DNA of 64,000 bases from Ichthyophis bannanicus (Eukaryota > Chordata > Amphibia > Gymnophiona > Ichthyophiidae), in contig JAWIIG010000025.1 of the NCBI GenBank assembly GCA_033557465.1, positions 6,815,001 through 6,879,000 on the forward strand. Direction: 5' to 3'. Made by a program: the position numbers and the translations under genes. The notes beneath the pieces were generated by a model. The model was not told the origin of the DNA, did no database searches, and saw only the letters and a list, made by a program, of their open reading frames with translations. Shown piece by piece: positions 32,032 to 43,475 of this stretch (position 1 is the stretch's first letter; every line of letters begins with the position of its first letter).

Positions 32032-32388
32032 ATGCAGCCAAAATGGAGCTATCTTTCATCTGCATATAAGGAAGCAATCCACATATCAAACAAATCATTA
32101 TACCAATCCACAACACTCACAATTGATGAACTATCAGCCACCTTAAAAACAGTGATCAACAACATCACACAAATGAAAAATCTTATACTACTAGGGGATT
32201 TCAACCTTTACTCAGCAACAATAAATCAAAAAGATGCATTCTTGGAAGCCATAAATGCACTGGATTACAAACAAATAATTAAAAAACTAACCCCTGGAAA
32301 AGGTAGTACTCTAGACCTCATATTCGCTACTAAGAACATGCTAGAGCAAAACACACTTCCACTACCCCAGTTGAACCCAGTACCATGA
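32032..32388 (+). pseudogene. L2 endonuclease fragment
   Basis: 118 codons with LILLGDFNLYSATINQKDAF and STLDLIFAT, typical APE endonuclease blocks of L2 LINEs. The SDHSIINF block follows in the next frame. The N-terminus with the Glu and Asp metal ligands is missing. Confidence 0.75.
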
Positions 32389-32875
32389 TCTGATCACAGC
32401 ATAATCAATTTTTAAGTGCTGCACACCAAGCAATGAACATAGAATTATAAACCGACGATTTAGATAGTGTTACAAGCAAAATTCTTCAAAGTACTCCCCC
32501 AACTGAACTCAGAAACAAATTACATAGATACACTGATAAATAAATGGAACAAAATTGTAGAAGATGCAACTTTAGCAACACCAGCAGCGCACAGTAAGAA
32601 GAAATAACAAAGGACTTCAAGGTACACCAAGGAACTAAGACACCAAAGGACAACTTAGAAAGGATTGAATACAAATGCCATCACTGAAAGACATGTACAT
32701 GGTTAACACTAGAAGCCCTAAAGTGTGTCAATTGACGCAAATGCATCTTCAAAGTTGTATACCAGCGCCACTGCTAGAACCATGTCAGTCATGTTCCATG
32801 ACTTTGTTAGCAAGGTCAAGATGTTCAAATATGTGCATCGAAAATTAATGACAGATGCACAAACTAGCAGGAAAA

Positions 32876-32975
32876 TGAATTTATACCTAGACGCCCCAAA
32901 GTACATCAATTGATGCACTCAATTGTCTTGAAGGCGTCAATTGATGTACTTTGGAGCTTCTAGGTATAAATTCAT
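32876..32975. repeat. Palindrome inside the piggyBac-like MITE
   Basis: Arms of about 38 bp containing AAAGTACATCAATTGA and its complement, with a short loop. This could form a stable hairpin. Confidence 0.8.
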
Positions 32976-33244
32976 GTTCCCACTAGGTGGCGCATCTCAA
33001 TCACTGTTTACAGTTTTACTCCGACATTACAAACAATAAACACACGATGACATCATGGGGTATGTTTACTAAACATTCGTATCGTGCGGGTCCGCGGTAG
33101 TGTGCCTGTGCCATATAAGGAGTGGGCGGGTCAGGCAGAAAAAGGAAAAAAGCCGACCGTACGTGTGCGCGGCGCGCACATTTGCGGGCCCGACATTAGC
33201 GCGTGGGAAGGCTAAGTGGGGCGCTGCTGGGCACATATAGGAAC

Positions 33245-33317
33245 AGAGCTGTAGCACAATGCTGAAGACACTGACCAGTGGTGCAAGGATCAGGGGTTCA
33301 ATCCCCCATCATGCGCC
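33245..33317 (+). repeat. tRNA-like module, type I
   Basis: A-box TAGCACAATGC at 33252-33262 and B-box GGTTCAATCCC at 33295-33305. The GGGG/CCCC T-arm is intact. Equivalent to the module at 6741-6813 of copy 1. Confidence 0.55.
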
Positions 33318-33511
33318 AGGAAAAAGGCTGGCTGAGGCATGAATTTTCATGGTTAAAACTGCTTTAGGAGGCATAATAATTTTGGGCGGCATTAGGCGTT
33401 GCGCTGTTAATTTTGCGCGCTGTCCATCTTGTGCGTTTTGGCCGGCATCAGGCGGTGCGCTGTCAGTTGTGAAGGGCATAAGGTGGTGCGCAAACGTCCA
33501 GACACAGGAAC

Positions 33512-33583
33512 AGAGCTGTAGCACAATGTTTGAAACAGTGACCACTGGTGCAGGGATCAGCGGTTCAATACCTCACAGTGCCC
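33512..33583 (+). repeat. tRNA-like module, type I
   Basis: A-box TAGCACAATGT at 33519-33529 and B-box-like GGTTCAATACC at 33562-33572. Confidence 0.5.
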
Positions 33584-33689
33584 AGTGAACACGGCTGGCT
33601 ATAACAGTATGTGTTGTGTTGTGGTGTAGGTGGCTTTTTTTTCTTTTTTCATCACTACTAGCAAACGCACTTTCCCAGCATGTTAACAT

Positions 33690-33885
33690 AAGGCGGCCCA
33701 TAGGGCACATGTTACAGTGCACTGTCCGCCAACGCACCCTGGAATGTCCCCTATAGGGCACCATATATGTTGCCACACAGGATAATGTATAGTGCACACT
33801 ATATGGATGGCAACCATAAGGTGGCCTATAGGGCGCCCTATAAAGCACCCTCAGACACACCTTATGGGTACAGTATGCCGCGGGT
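33690..33885. repeat. Palindromic CCTATAGGG-type module, copy 2
   Basis: Counterpart of 5480-5710, with CCCTATAGGG and GGCGCCCTATA motifs. Confidence 0.55.
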
Positions 33886-33952
33886 GTTTTATCATGCATA
33901 AAAATAGGTGGATTTGAGATGGATAATGCTGTGGACAACCCTATCACATTAG

Positions 33953-34025
33953 CACACTGTGGTTTTGAACCCATATCCTCTGGCTACACAGGCAGTGACA
34001 TAACCTTTGGACTACAGCACTATAG
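33953..34025 (-). repeat. tRNA-like module, type III
   Basis: Minus strand: A-box-like TAGTCCAAAGG at 34004-34014 and B-box GGTTCAAAACC at 33961-33971. Confidence 0.5.
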
Positions 34026-34639
34026 CTGTAAGCAAAAGCCATGGCTGGCTGCAGAAAGCCTGCACGTCACCTCACAGACAGTCTGCTGTTGTGAGGTGGA
34101 TAGGGTTTGGCCACCCGTGCCCATGATGCACTGCACATGCAAATCACCAGTCCACAGATGCACACAGGATGGGGACTGCAACCCGACAGCTCCAGGCCTG
34201 GTATGGGGATGTGCCCGTGTGCACCCACACATCAACTCGGCCTGGTAGGGTGTACTGAGTGGGTGTTGTACTGGCACAGAGTAGCTACACACCGTCACAT
34301 TGTGCGGGTACTGTGCTCACCCTAAGGGTGCAATGATGAGGCACCCAGGACCAGGTCCACAACACCCTCCACGGCAAATTTAGGCCATGGCAGAGCTCCA
34401 ATGCACTATTACTCTGTGAGATAGGTTCTTTCTGCAGAAACAACTTGGATATCTCTGTTGGTCTGAGTCTGGGGAACCCCTTATGGACACCTAGGTGGGT
34501 TAGGTACCACCATTTGTCCCTCTCCTCCCCCTCCCCCCCCCCCCCCTGTTTGCAACACAGGGTCTCCTCTCTAAATGCTACCTCCCTGCAATGGTGGCAG
34601 CAGAGTAGACCATCAACCCCAGTCCTGCTGTGAAAGAGA

Positions 34640-34995
34640 CGCCCTACAGGCCAGTCATGGCAGCTGTATACACATCCATAACACAATATCTGACAGACAT
34701 TAGGCCTGTATGTGCTCGGTTGCACCCCACCACTATCTGATATTGTCCTGCAGCAAGCCATCAGCCACTGCACCCTGCAAGGCGCTCCAGCAGGACACAG
34801 ACCAGTTGCGGACAATCTGCTAGTTAGTCCTGTTAGACATGCACATCCCTGACACAATATCTGACAGACATTATGCCTTGATATGCTACGTTGGGCCCCA
34901 CCACTATCTGATATTCTCCCGCAGCAAGCCATCACCCGCTGCACAGCACTCCATCAGGACACAAACCAACTGAGGACAGTCTGCTAATTGGTCCT
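34640..34995. repeat. Tandem duplication of about 170 bp in Harbinger copy 2
   Basis: Two units share CAATATCTGACAGACATTA and CCACCACTATCTGATATT and the following GCAGCAAGCCATCA. Copy 1 has no obvious equivalent pair. Confidence 0.65.
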
Positions 34996-35841
34996 GTTGG
35001 AAATGCATGCACCCAGAACTAGGATGGCCGTGCACACCAGCAGATAGGTCAGTGACTGGGCCCCAAAACACAACCCATATATATCACATGACAGAGATAC
35101 TATCTATCACTATGGGGGTGCCTAGCCATGCTGTCGTCACTGCACAGTCAGGGTGTTGTACAACCCCAGCAGCACATACAGAGGCCACCCTGTCTGTGTG
35201 GGTGGTGGCCAGCCACTACAGTGTCCCAGCCAGTGCCCTCTGCCCTGTGCAGATGCATCCTGGCCATCCCACCCTGTCTGATCTCTACCCATGGTACCTT
35301 GCTGCTCATTATGCACATTGGCAGGCCAATACTGGCAACAGTGCTGGCAGTGTGGGCTGTGGAAGGTGTTTGCAGCCAAAACACACTGTATAGACAGACA
35401 CACACTCACACACGTATGCCAGCATTGTGCTACTATAGAGGCGTTTGTCAACATTGGCCACCACACCAGTCCTGGGCACAGTACAGGCATGGATATGGTA
35501 CGCAATACCGTTGGGAGTCACTCCCCAGGGTGGTAAACACTGTCTGAGACCAGACCTGATGCACCCACTGCAGACAACAGAATGATTGTCATGATGGAGC
35601 TCACAGAGCATAATTTGCGTAACGTAGGGTTATCTATCTGCCAGTACTCATAGCAAGCATTTGACAGCTGTGTACCGTATACCCTGGTGTAGGGTGACAT
35701 TGCTAAGGAATGCACATGCTAGTATTGTGAGATGCACGCAGGGCCCAATGTCCTGCCTCTCCAGGAGGCTTTGGCCAATGTGGCCTGTGGGTGTGGGTGT
35801 GGGTGTGGGTGTGTCTGCCCCTGTTTGCTGCTGCTTTACAG

Positions 35842-36034
35842 CAGAGGTTCCCAGATGTAGGCCAGGATTAAAACACACTGTTCTGGTTTTCCTGCTGTCC
35901 CTCATGAATATGCATGTGCTACATCTAAATGCCATGGCGGTGGTGCAGGGATATGACACACAAACATTTCTATGCATGGCAGCATGGAACAGGAATGGTG
36001 TGTGGTCCGCCAGGACTGCATTTGTGAGACTCTG
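35842..36034. repeat. Hairpin module H2, first of two in copy 2
   Basis: Imperfect inverted ends starting CAGAGGTTCCCAGAT, with CATGAATATGCATG in the centre. Confidence 0.6.
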
Positions 36035-36167
36035 CTGTAGGTCGTGCCCCTGGTCATGGTGTCCGTGATCAGTGGGGTGAAAGATAGGCGTATGACCAAT
36101 GCATATGTCCCCAGCAATAAAGGATTATCCTTACTATCACATTTTCGTTGTGGAAACAATATGTGGG

Positions 36168-36250
36168 CAGGATTGGCAGGGCTTTGAACCTGTGGCCTTC
36201 TGTTCTTGCACACACTGTCTGTGTGCAGTGCACCCCTGTGCTGCCACAGA
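36168..36250 (-). repeat. tRNA-like module, type II-prime
   Basis: Minus strand: B-box GGTTCAAAGCC at 36180-36190 and a decayed A-box GGGTGCACTGC at 36225-36235. Confidence 0.45.
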
Positions 36251-36624
36251 TTTGCTGGATTTCCTGGGATGTCCATGACTGTACATCCGACAGGGCCTAT
36301 CTGTTGCAGTGGACGGTGCCAGCCTGCACATGGCTAGGCCACTGTCTACTGTGGCTATCAGGCACTGCCCCCTTCACCACCTGTACCCTTCCGGCAACAT
36401 GCTGCCATGTGCTTATCTTGGAAAAGCTGATGACATGTGTGAGTTGTAGCACTCCAGGAATGCATTTTGGAGACTCTGCTCTAGGTAATGGCCATTGTTA
36501 TGGTGTGTGTGCAGTGTTGGGTACAAAATGTGTGTGTGCACCATTCTTATATTCTCTGCAATAAATGTATGTCTTTACTCTCTCTGTTTAGTGGTGGGTA
36601 AAATATGGGGACTGGGTTGGCAGG

Positions 36625-36705
36625 AGCCCCAGATGGGATTTGAAACTGTGACCCTCAGAAACTAGAGGTACTGGCTTTGTCCACTACACCACACTGTGGC
36701 CACAG
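36625..36705 (-). repeat. tRNA-like module, type II
   Basis: Minus strand: A-box TGGTGTAGTGG at 36681-36691, a perfect match to the TRGYNNARNGG consensus. The B-box has decayed to GTTTCAAATCC near 36634-36646. Confidence 0.5.
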
Positions 36706-37300
36706 AGACAGTGCAGTCCCTGTGGATGGCAGACCTGACCAACAGAGTCAACATGCCTGCTATGCACATTTGTGATGTGGGGTCTTTCAACTTGTCTGGT
36801 GACAAGGGTGCAAATAACTCCCCCAATTGACCACGACAAAGGGGGAATGAATGTAACCAAGCAGAGCAACAGTGATGTTTATGGACAACCATAACAGACA
36901 CTCCCAGGACAGCTGAGACACACGGAAGTGAATTTTGGTCAGGTCTCCGCTCCATAGCCCCTTCCACAGCTCCTGTCCTTCTACTGGGGCTTTCCTGGGT
37001 GTGTTTTTAGTTTTTGCCCATTAATAGTATCAGTGTTCCCCAGCTGTATTAGTATTTTGTTCTGATGTTGCTCAGAGAGCAAACAGTGCTTCATGTAGGA
37101 ATGTCTATCTACCATTACTCCTAGCAAACATTTGAGAGCTGTGTACCGTGTACCCAGGTATAGGGTGGCATTGCTAAGGTATGCAGGTGCTGGTAATGGG
37201 AGATGCATGCAGGGCCCAATGTCCTGCCTCTCCAGGGGGCATTGGCCAATGGGGCATGTGGGTGTGGGTGTGTCTGCCCCTCTTGGCTGCTGCTTTACGG

Positions 37301-37493
37301 CAGGGGTTCCCAACTCCAGTCCTGGTATGCCAAACACTATTCGTATTTTAGTGCTGTCCCTCATGAATATGCATGAGCTACATCTACATGCCATGGGGGT
37401 GTTTCATAGATATGCAGCACTGGCATTTGTATTAGGGGCAGCATGGAACCAGAATGGTGTGTGGCCCTCCAGGACTGCATTTGGGAGACTCTG
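37301..37493. repeat. Hairpin module H2, second of two in copy 2
   Basis: The best preserved H2: the left end is CAGGGGTTCCCAACTCCAGT, and the right end is the complement of CAGAGTCTCCCAAATGCAGT. Confidence 0.65.
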
Positions 37494-37622
37494 CTCTGGG
37501 TAATGCACCAGTTCATGGTGTCTGTGCTCAGGGGGGTAAAATAGAGGGGTATTACCAATGCGTAGCATATGTCCTCACTACCACGGTGTGGGTGTGTGAT
37601 AAATATGTGGAGAGGATTGTTG

Positions 37623-37703
37623 GTTACTCCAGCTGGGCATTGAACCGGTGACGTTCTGTTCTTGCATACACTGTCTGTGTGCACTGCACCACTGTGTTGC
37701 CAT
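37623..37703 (-). repeat. tRNA-like module, type II-prime
   Basis: Minus strand: A-box TGGTGCAGTGC at 37681-37691 and B-box GGTTCAATGCC at 37636-37646. Confidence 0.5.
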
Positions 37704-38084
37704 GGATAGAATGTATTCCCTGGGCAGACCATGACTGTACATCCCACAGGGCCTGTTTGTTGCAGTGGACAGTGTCAGCCTGCACATGGCTAGGCCACTG
37801 TCTTCTGTGGCTAGCACCCACTACCCCCTCCACCACCTGTCCTCGTCCGCCAACATGCTGGCATGTCCTTCTCTCAGGGACAGCATATGACCTGCTTGCG
37901 TTGTGGCACTCCGGGACTGCATTTGTGGGACTGGGCTGTAGGTACGGCTCATTGTTATGGGGGGTGTGCAGTGTAGGGCAAAATGTGGGTGTTTGCACTA
38001 TGCTTATGTTCCCTGAAATACAGGAGTGTCTGTGCTATCTCTGTTTGGTGGTGGGTAAAATATAGGGACTGGGCTGGCAGGTGC

Positions 38085-38162
38085 CCCAGCTGGGATTTGA
38101 ACCTCTGCCCTCTGGTCCTAGAGGTACTGGCTCTGTCTGCTGCACCACACTGTGGCCACAGA
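38085..38162 (-). repeat. tRNA-like module, type II
   Basis: Minus strand: A-box TGGTGCAGCAG at 38137-38147 and B-box GGTTCAAATCC at 38093-38103. Closest in sequence to 2972-3042 of copy 1. Confidence 0.55.
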
Positions 38163-39502
38163 GACTGTGCAGTCCCTGGAGATAGTTAACCTTGCAGGAT
38201 GTAGTCTCAACCCCTGCTCTGCACATTTTGACTGTGGGCTCATTCACCCTGTCTGGTGACACACGTGCAAATAAACCCCGGAATTGACCACAAGAGAAGG
38301 GGGATGACATATAACCATGCTGGGCAACAGTGATATTAATGGGCAACCATATAAAACACTCCCAGGACAACTCCAAACAAAGGAAATGTTTTTTGGAAAG
38401 GTCTCCGCTCCGTTGACCCTTCCGAAATTCATTTCCTGTTTCTGGTACCTTCCTGGGTGTATTTGTTATATTTGCCCATGGCTATCACTGTTCCCCAGCT
38501 GACTTACTGTTTTTAATATTTTTGTGGTGGTCATTTTCTATTTTTAATAGCACTTTTGTGCTGTGCACATGAATCACACTGCTCACGTTTTACAGGTTTC
38601 CCCGGTTTTGCTGTACATTGCTGACGTAAATGGTTTCTCTTCCCTTTAAATGCCCTCTACCGCGAGTGTTTCACTCGCGCTATTTTTTACTTGTAAATTC
38701 GGCCCCGCAACTGTGCGAGGGGCCTCTCCCCTCCCCTTCCCCGCCCATTAACCCCGTCTCTCCGCCCCTCGGGGGCCTTCCTCCGCCCTCCGTTAGCCTT
38801 TCCACGCCTCTATCGGACATTTGCGGGTCCATACTTGTGCGGGGCCCGTTAGTGTGTCGCGCACATGCACGGGGGTTCATCGCACATGTCCGGGGCGTTT
38901 AAGAGCGTTTAAGAGCGTTTAGGTGCCGCGTTTCCGTGCGCTATTGTGCGGCGCGCACCTTTGCGGTTTTTAGTAAACATCCCCCCATGTAATGATGTCA
39001 CATACTGCATGTATTTAACAAATAAGTAACTTCACATTAATTCACATCTGCATTTCATGCTAAATGCAGTCGTCATGATAATGCGTCAATTGACGCATGT
39101 TTGGAGTTTCTAGGTAAAATTCCTTTTGGGGCTTCTAGTGTTAAACTGCAGGATTACAAAAATTTGTCTGACAAATGCAAAAAAATACTACCACACAAAA
39201 CTAATCATGAACGCACTCAATTGACTACAACTATTTAACATAGTAAATTCCTTAGGTAAGATCCCAACCCAAGACAGCATAGTCAGCAAACCCAGCCCAC
39301 AATTTCTAGCAGAGTTCTTCTAAAGCAAAGTTACAGACCCAAGAAAAAAAAAAAAAAGAAAACAGCCACACCACAATACCTCATATCAACCAACATATCA
39401 TGGCAGTCATTTAACTCTGTCACCCTGCAATACATAGAAAACATAACAACAAACCTAAAAACAACATCCCCAGTTGAACCATATCCAGTAAACTGGATTA
39501 AG

Positions 39503-39733
39503 ATGGCTAGAACAAAACTATGCTTGATAATAAAAAAAATAGCACAACTATTTCTTGATCTGGGATACATGCCTAACAGCCTAAAGTTCACCTCAGTATG
39601 CCCAACATTAAAGAACCTTTCACTTGACACTAATAACCCAGCAACATACAGGCCCATATCTAGCCTACCCTTCTTGTTAAAGACAATTGGAAAAGTAATA
39701 AAACAACAACTCCAAGATCGTATCAATATGTAA
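39503..39733 (+). pseudogene. L2 reverse transcriptase N-terminal fragment
   Basis: 76 codons with a FTSVCPTLKN-like block followed by TYRPISSLPFLLKTIGKVI, a typical early RT block of L2 LINEs. It continues the host L2 after the piggyBac-like MITE. Confidence 0.7.
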
Positions 39734-40428
39734 GCACTGCTGGACTCACAACAACACAGCTTCCACTCATATCTAACAAACCACCAACTATAGTTGAAAA
39801 CAGGATCAACCAAATCAGCTCCATTCTATAAATAGCAAAGTGTTCCACAAAGATCAGCTTTATCTTCCCTACTTTTTAAGATATATATATATATAAGCAT
39901 ATGGTATAGCTCCTTTCCAGTGAGCTGCAGCTTCAAAAGAAGCCATGTCTTTTGTCTATTAGTTTGTCTTGACGATCTTTTTCTTCCCTTGTTCTCCTCT
40001 ATCTTGTTAATATATGGAGTTCCTTTCTGTTTTCTTACATGTAAACTGTATTTGATTTGATTTTATTGTAATCTTCTCTGTCTGCCTATCCAAGGGCAGT
40101 AGATCAAATCTCAATCAACCATAAACCATATAGATCCTATATGCTCAGTCATGCATTCTCAGAAAGTTCACTGTCACATATATGCAGATGATATTATGTT
40201 CTATGCACTCTTCAATAAACAAAACTTACATATAATGTAATAACAGACTGCCTCAAGGACATTACTCACTGGCTAACAGATCACAGCCTATCAATAAACT
40301 ATAAAAAAACAGAAGTAATATATATCACCAGAGATGAAACATTCATCCCACTAACAATGCTATCAATCAATGCAATTGAGCTAGAAGTAAAAACTGAAGT
40401 TAGATATTTAGGAATAACTCGAGACCAA

Positions 40429-41520
40429 AGATTAGGTAGAGCTAAATGACCAATTTTCAGTAGAGTACCCTAGGGATCTGTGCTGGGTCTGCTTCTTTTA
40501 ACATATTCATAAATGACCTGGAAATGGGAGTAATGAGTGAGGTAATCAAATTTCCAGATGACAAAAATTATTCAAAGTTGTTAAAACCCAAAAGGATTGT
40601 GAAAAATTGCAAGAGGACCTTAATAAATTGGAAGACTGGATGTTCAAATGGGAGATGAAATTGAATGTGGACAAGTGCAAAGTTATGCACCTAGGAAAGA
40701 ACAACCCAAACTACTGTTACACGAAGCAAGGTTCCACATTGGTAACCACCATCCAGGAAAAAGATTTAGGCTTTATTGTGGATAACACGTTGAAACCCTC
40801 TGCCCAGTGTGTTGTGGCGCCAAGATAGCAAATAGAATGTTAGGAATCATAAGGAAAGGAATGGAGAATAAAACAAAGGATATTATAATGCCTCTGTATT
40901 GTTCCATTGTGCAACCCCACCTTGAATATTGTGTGTAGTTCTGGTCGCCATACCTTAAAAAGGATATAGCGTAATTAGAAAAGGTACAGAGAAGAGCCAC
41001 CAAAATGGTAAAGGAGATGGAAGGATACCCCTATGAGGAGAGGCTAAAAAGGTTAGGTTCTTCAACCTGGAAAAGAAATAGCTGAGGGGAGATATGATAA
41101 ATGAATGACTAGAGTGGAACAGGTAAACATAGATCAATTGTTTATGCCATCAAAATGTAGAAAGACTAGGGGACATGCAATGAAGCTACAGTGTAACCCA
41201 TAGAAAACTAATAAGAGAAAATATTTTTTCACTTAACACATAATCAAACTCTGGAATTCGTTACCAGAAGTTATAGTAAAAGCTGTTAGTGTAGCTGGGT
41301 TTAAAAAAGGTTTGGACAAGTTCCTGGAGGAAAGCTCCATAAACCATTATTAAAGGGGACCCGGGAAATCTACTGCTTGTCCCAATACAAGCATTGTGGA
41401 ACCTGTGTCTTCTGAGGATACTGTAGGTACTTGTGACCTAGATTGGCTGCTGTTGGAAACAGGATACTGGGCTTGATGGACCTTGGTCTGGCCCAGTTTG
41501 GCATATCTTTATGCTTTATG
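40429..41520 (+). mobile_element. CR1 LINE copy C (plus), 3' third
   Basis: It begins in the RT at a region matching 49098 of copy D and ends with GGCATATCTTTATGCTTTATG. One frame (40607-40828) shows MQEDLNKLEDWMFKWEMKLN. The catalytic FADD reads FPDD (around 40552-40563) and is followed by a frameshift. It is inserted in the L2 host, which resumes at 41522. Confidence 0.85.
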
Positions 41521-41521
41521 T

Positions 41522-42240
41522 TCTTTATTAAACCTAAACACACATCAAGAAAACCATCAAGATAATCACAAAATGCGAACACTGCAACACCTATGCCCAT
41601 TACTTGAATCACATGATTTCCATTCAGTATTTCAGGCGATAGTCTTCCCACATTTTGACTTTGGAAACATTAAGCCAATACTGAAACAAATGCACTGGCT
41701 CCCAATAACAAGTCGCATTAAATACAAAATCCTGCTACTGATATTCAAAATCATGCATAACTTATCATTCACATACCTAAACATGTTCTTACACATGACA
41801 CAGAGCAACAGGGCCAGAAGACAAAGCACACAAAGTATGCTAATGATACCAAAAAAGCAACCAATATGCCTGCAAATGCTCATTCACCCTTTATACTCTA
41901 GATCTCTGGAATGCCTGCCTGAAAAGACTATAAACACATCCGAACTTATAGCATTACGCAAGGTGCTAAAAATCCATCTATTCATGGAGCACTTTGGAGA
42001 CATCATAGTATAAATCTCACACCCCACCAACAGTTAGCTATGCTCAATCCTCTATTGTTAAGAGGTTAGTAACCAAGCAACATTTTCTCCTCTCTCTTCC
42101 AGCTGAAGAATGTGAATAATTTATACATCCTCTGGTAGCATGTTTTCAGTTCCTTGTTTTCTGTAAAACTCTTACTGTTTCTAGTAAACTGCTTTGACCT
42201 GGAGAAAAGCGGTATAGAAAAATAGTCAAACAAAATAATT
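41522..42240 (+). pseudogene. L2 ORF2 C-terminus and 3' end
   Basis: The frame ending at 42013 reads KQMHWLPITSRIKYKILLLIFKIMHN and later ELIALRKVLKIHLFMEHFG, the C-terminal part of L2 ORF2. It ends with the AAACTGCTTTGACC / AAAGCGGTATAGAA 3' hairpin typical of the L2 tail. Confidence 0.8.
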
Positions 42241-43204
42241 AAGAACAAATAGAGGGGAAAGAACAGGGAGCAGGAGAGGGTGCTAAGGCAGAGAGAGCGA
42301 GAACTTGCTCTAGGAAGGGAGGATATTGAGAGAGAGGTTGCTGCAAATGGGAGGGTAGAGGATTGCTGTGGATGAGAACTTTGAGAAAGACTACCAGGAA
42401 GGGGGAACTGAGAGAGAAATAGAACAGACTGCTGGGGAAGAAAAGGGGGAAAGAGTGACTACTAGAGATGATGAAATAATATACCAATTTTGAAATTGTA
42501 ATGTAAAAAATGGAATCTACTTAAAAATCTTCCAAGCATTTAATTTTGCAATGTCAAAACATTTTAGTACCTAATCAAATTGAAAATAAACATCTAAATT
42601 TATCATTTATAAACCCCTAGAATCAGAAGCTCTAATTATACAAAACAGTTAGTTTATGTGCCACTTGTAGCTGTTCTTGTTGCAATGATTCAGGACAACC
42701 TGCAGGTAATTTTCTCCTGAAAGCAGCTGCAGTTGATTTTAGATGCATTTTCAAGATGCCTAAAAGCAATTCACTTTGCAGTTTGATTCTGGCTTAGAAA
42801 GAACTTCCAAATGTACATTCTTAGATTTAAAAGAACAACAACCAAATAAGAGCTACTGTTGCTTCTCTGCAGATAATTTATGAGGGAGCATTATGAAGAA
42901 ATAGTAGTGAATATCTTGAAAGGTACTGAATATTCTCTTCTTACATATGTGCTCATAGGATCAGACAAAAGCATGCTTTTTCTGCACAAAGGAGGGGTGT
43001 GGACTGAAAAGGATCCTGCAAGAGCAAAATCTTTCAAATGCCAAAACTGAATGTTTTCAGTAACCTTGCTGGTGATCTCATAATTTTTATGGTGAGTTAA
43101 TTTAATCTCTTGAACAGCTGTTTAAACAATTTAAAATGTCTAAACTAGGGATTTGCACAGACTTTTTCTTTTCATTTTGTTTTGTTTTTTTTGTTTAGCT
43201 TTTT
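42241..43204. other. Unassigned interval
   Basis: 42250-42480 is purine-rich (GAGAGAG and GGGAAAG repeats). 42480-43204 shows no coding frame and no repeat hallmark. It may be the least repeat-disturbed DNA in the window. Confidence 0.4.
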
Positions 43205-43475
43205 TTCCATTCCATTTTTATTTATTTATTTTATTTATTTATTTGTGATATTTTCTATACCATCCCTTCCCATGATCAAGGGCGGTTTACAATAGAAAAA
43301 ATCAAAATACATGAAATTCAGGATAACAGAGATACATTATCTACAGGTGAATTATTTACATGAGCAATATTTACAAATCAACTATATACAATGCTAATAA
43401 CATTGGATTGTCCTTGCATTTCTATCATATTATTCAGTGATTAGTCAGGAAACTGTATAGGGAATGGGTATGTGT
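43205..43475 (-). mobile_element. L2 3' tail (minus)
   Basis: Starts (TTTA)n, then CTATACCATCCCTTCCCATG and GGGCGGTTTACAATAG, the complement of an L2 3' end. Confidence 0.7.

Larger units (their letters stand above)
35622..38500. repeat. Two tandem units of about 1.45 kb in Harbinger copy 2
   Basis: Unit 1 is about 35622-37080 and unit 2 about 37090-38500. Each begins with a block containing GAGCTGTGTACCGT or its variant and GGGCCCAATGTCCTGCCTCT, then H2, type II-prime, type II and H1 modules. Copy 1 has one such unit (about 2627-4080). Confidence 0.75.
33058..38986 (-). mobile_element. Large non-autonomous Harbinger-type element, copy 2 (5.93 kb, inverted)
   Basis: The ends are GGGTATGTTTACTAAA at 33058 and TTTAGTAAACATCCCCCC at 38986, flanked by ATG on both sides (33055-33057 and 38987-38989) as a 3-bp duplication. 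The sequence is colinear with copy 1 (2169-7018) in reverse orientation, so I place it on the minus strand. It is longer because one internal block occurs twice (about 35622-37080 and 37090-38500). No transposase is visible. It carries seven tRNA-like modules. Confidence 0.8.
32707..39140. mobile_element. piggyBac-like MITE (about 505 bp without its nested insert)
   Basis: Flanked by TTAA at 32703-32706 and 39141-39144. The ends are CACTAGAAGCCCTAAA and the complement of CACTAGAAGCCCCAAA. TTAA duplication is the hallmark of piggyBac transposons. The interior has a near-perfect palindrome at 32876-32975 and CGTCAATTGACG motifs. It holds the second large Harbinger-type element. No transposase. 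Confidence 0.8.
32030..42240 (+). mobile_element. L2-type LINE (plus), interrupted
   Basis: Pieces: 32030-32706 (APE endonuclease), 39145-39870 (linker and RT start), 40141-40428 (RT with YADD) and 41522-42240 (C-terminus and 3' end, with AAAGCGGTATAGAAAAATAG). Insertions are a piggyBac-like MITE, an AT-rich segment with another LINE tail (39871-40140) and CR1 copy C. It is frameshifted throughout. Confidence 0.75.
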
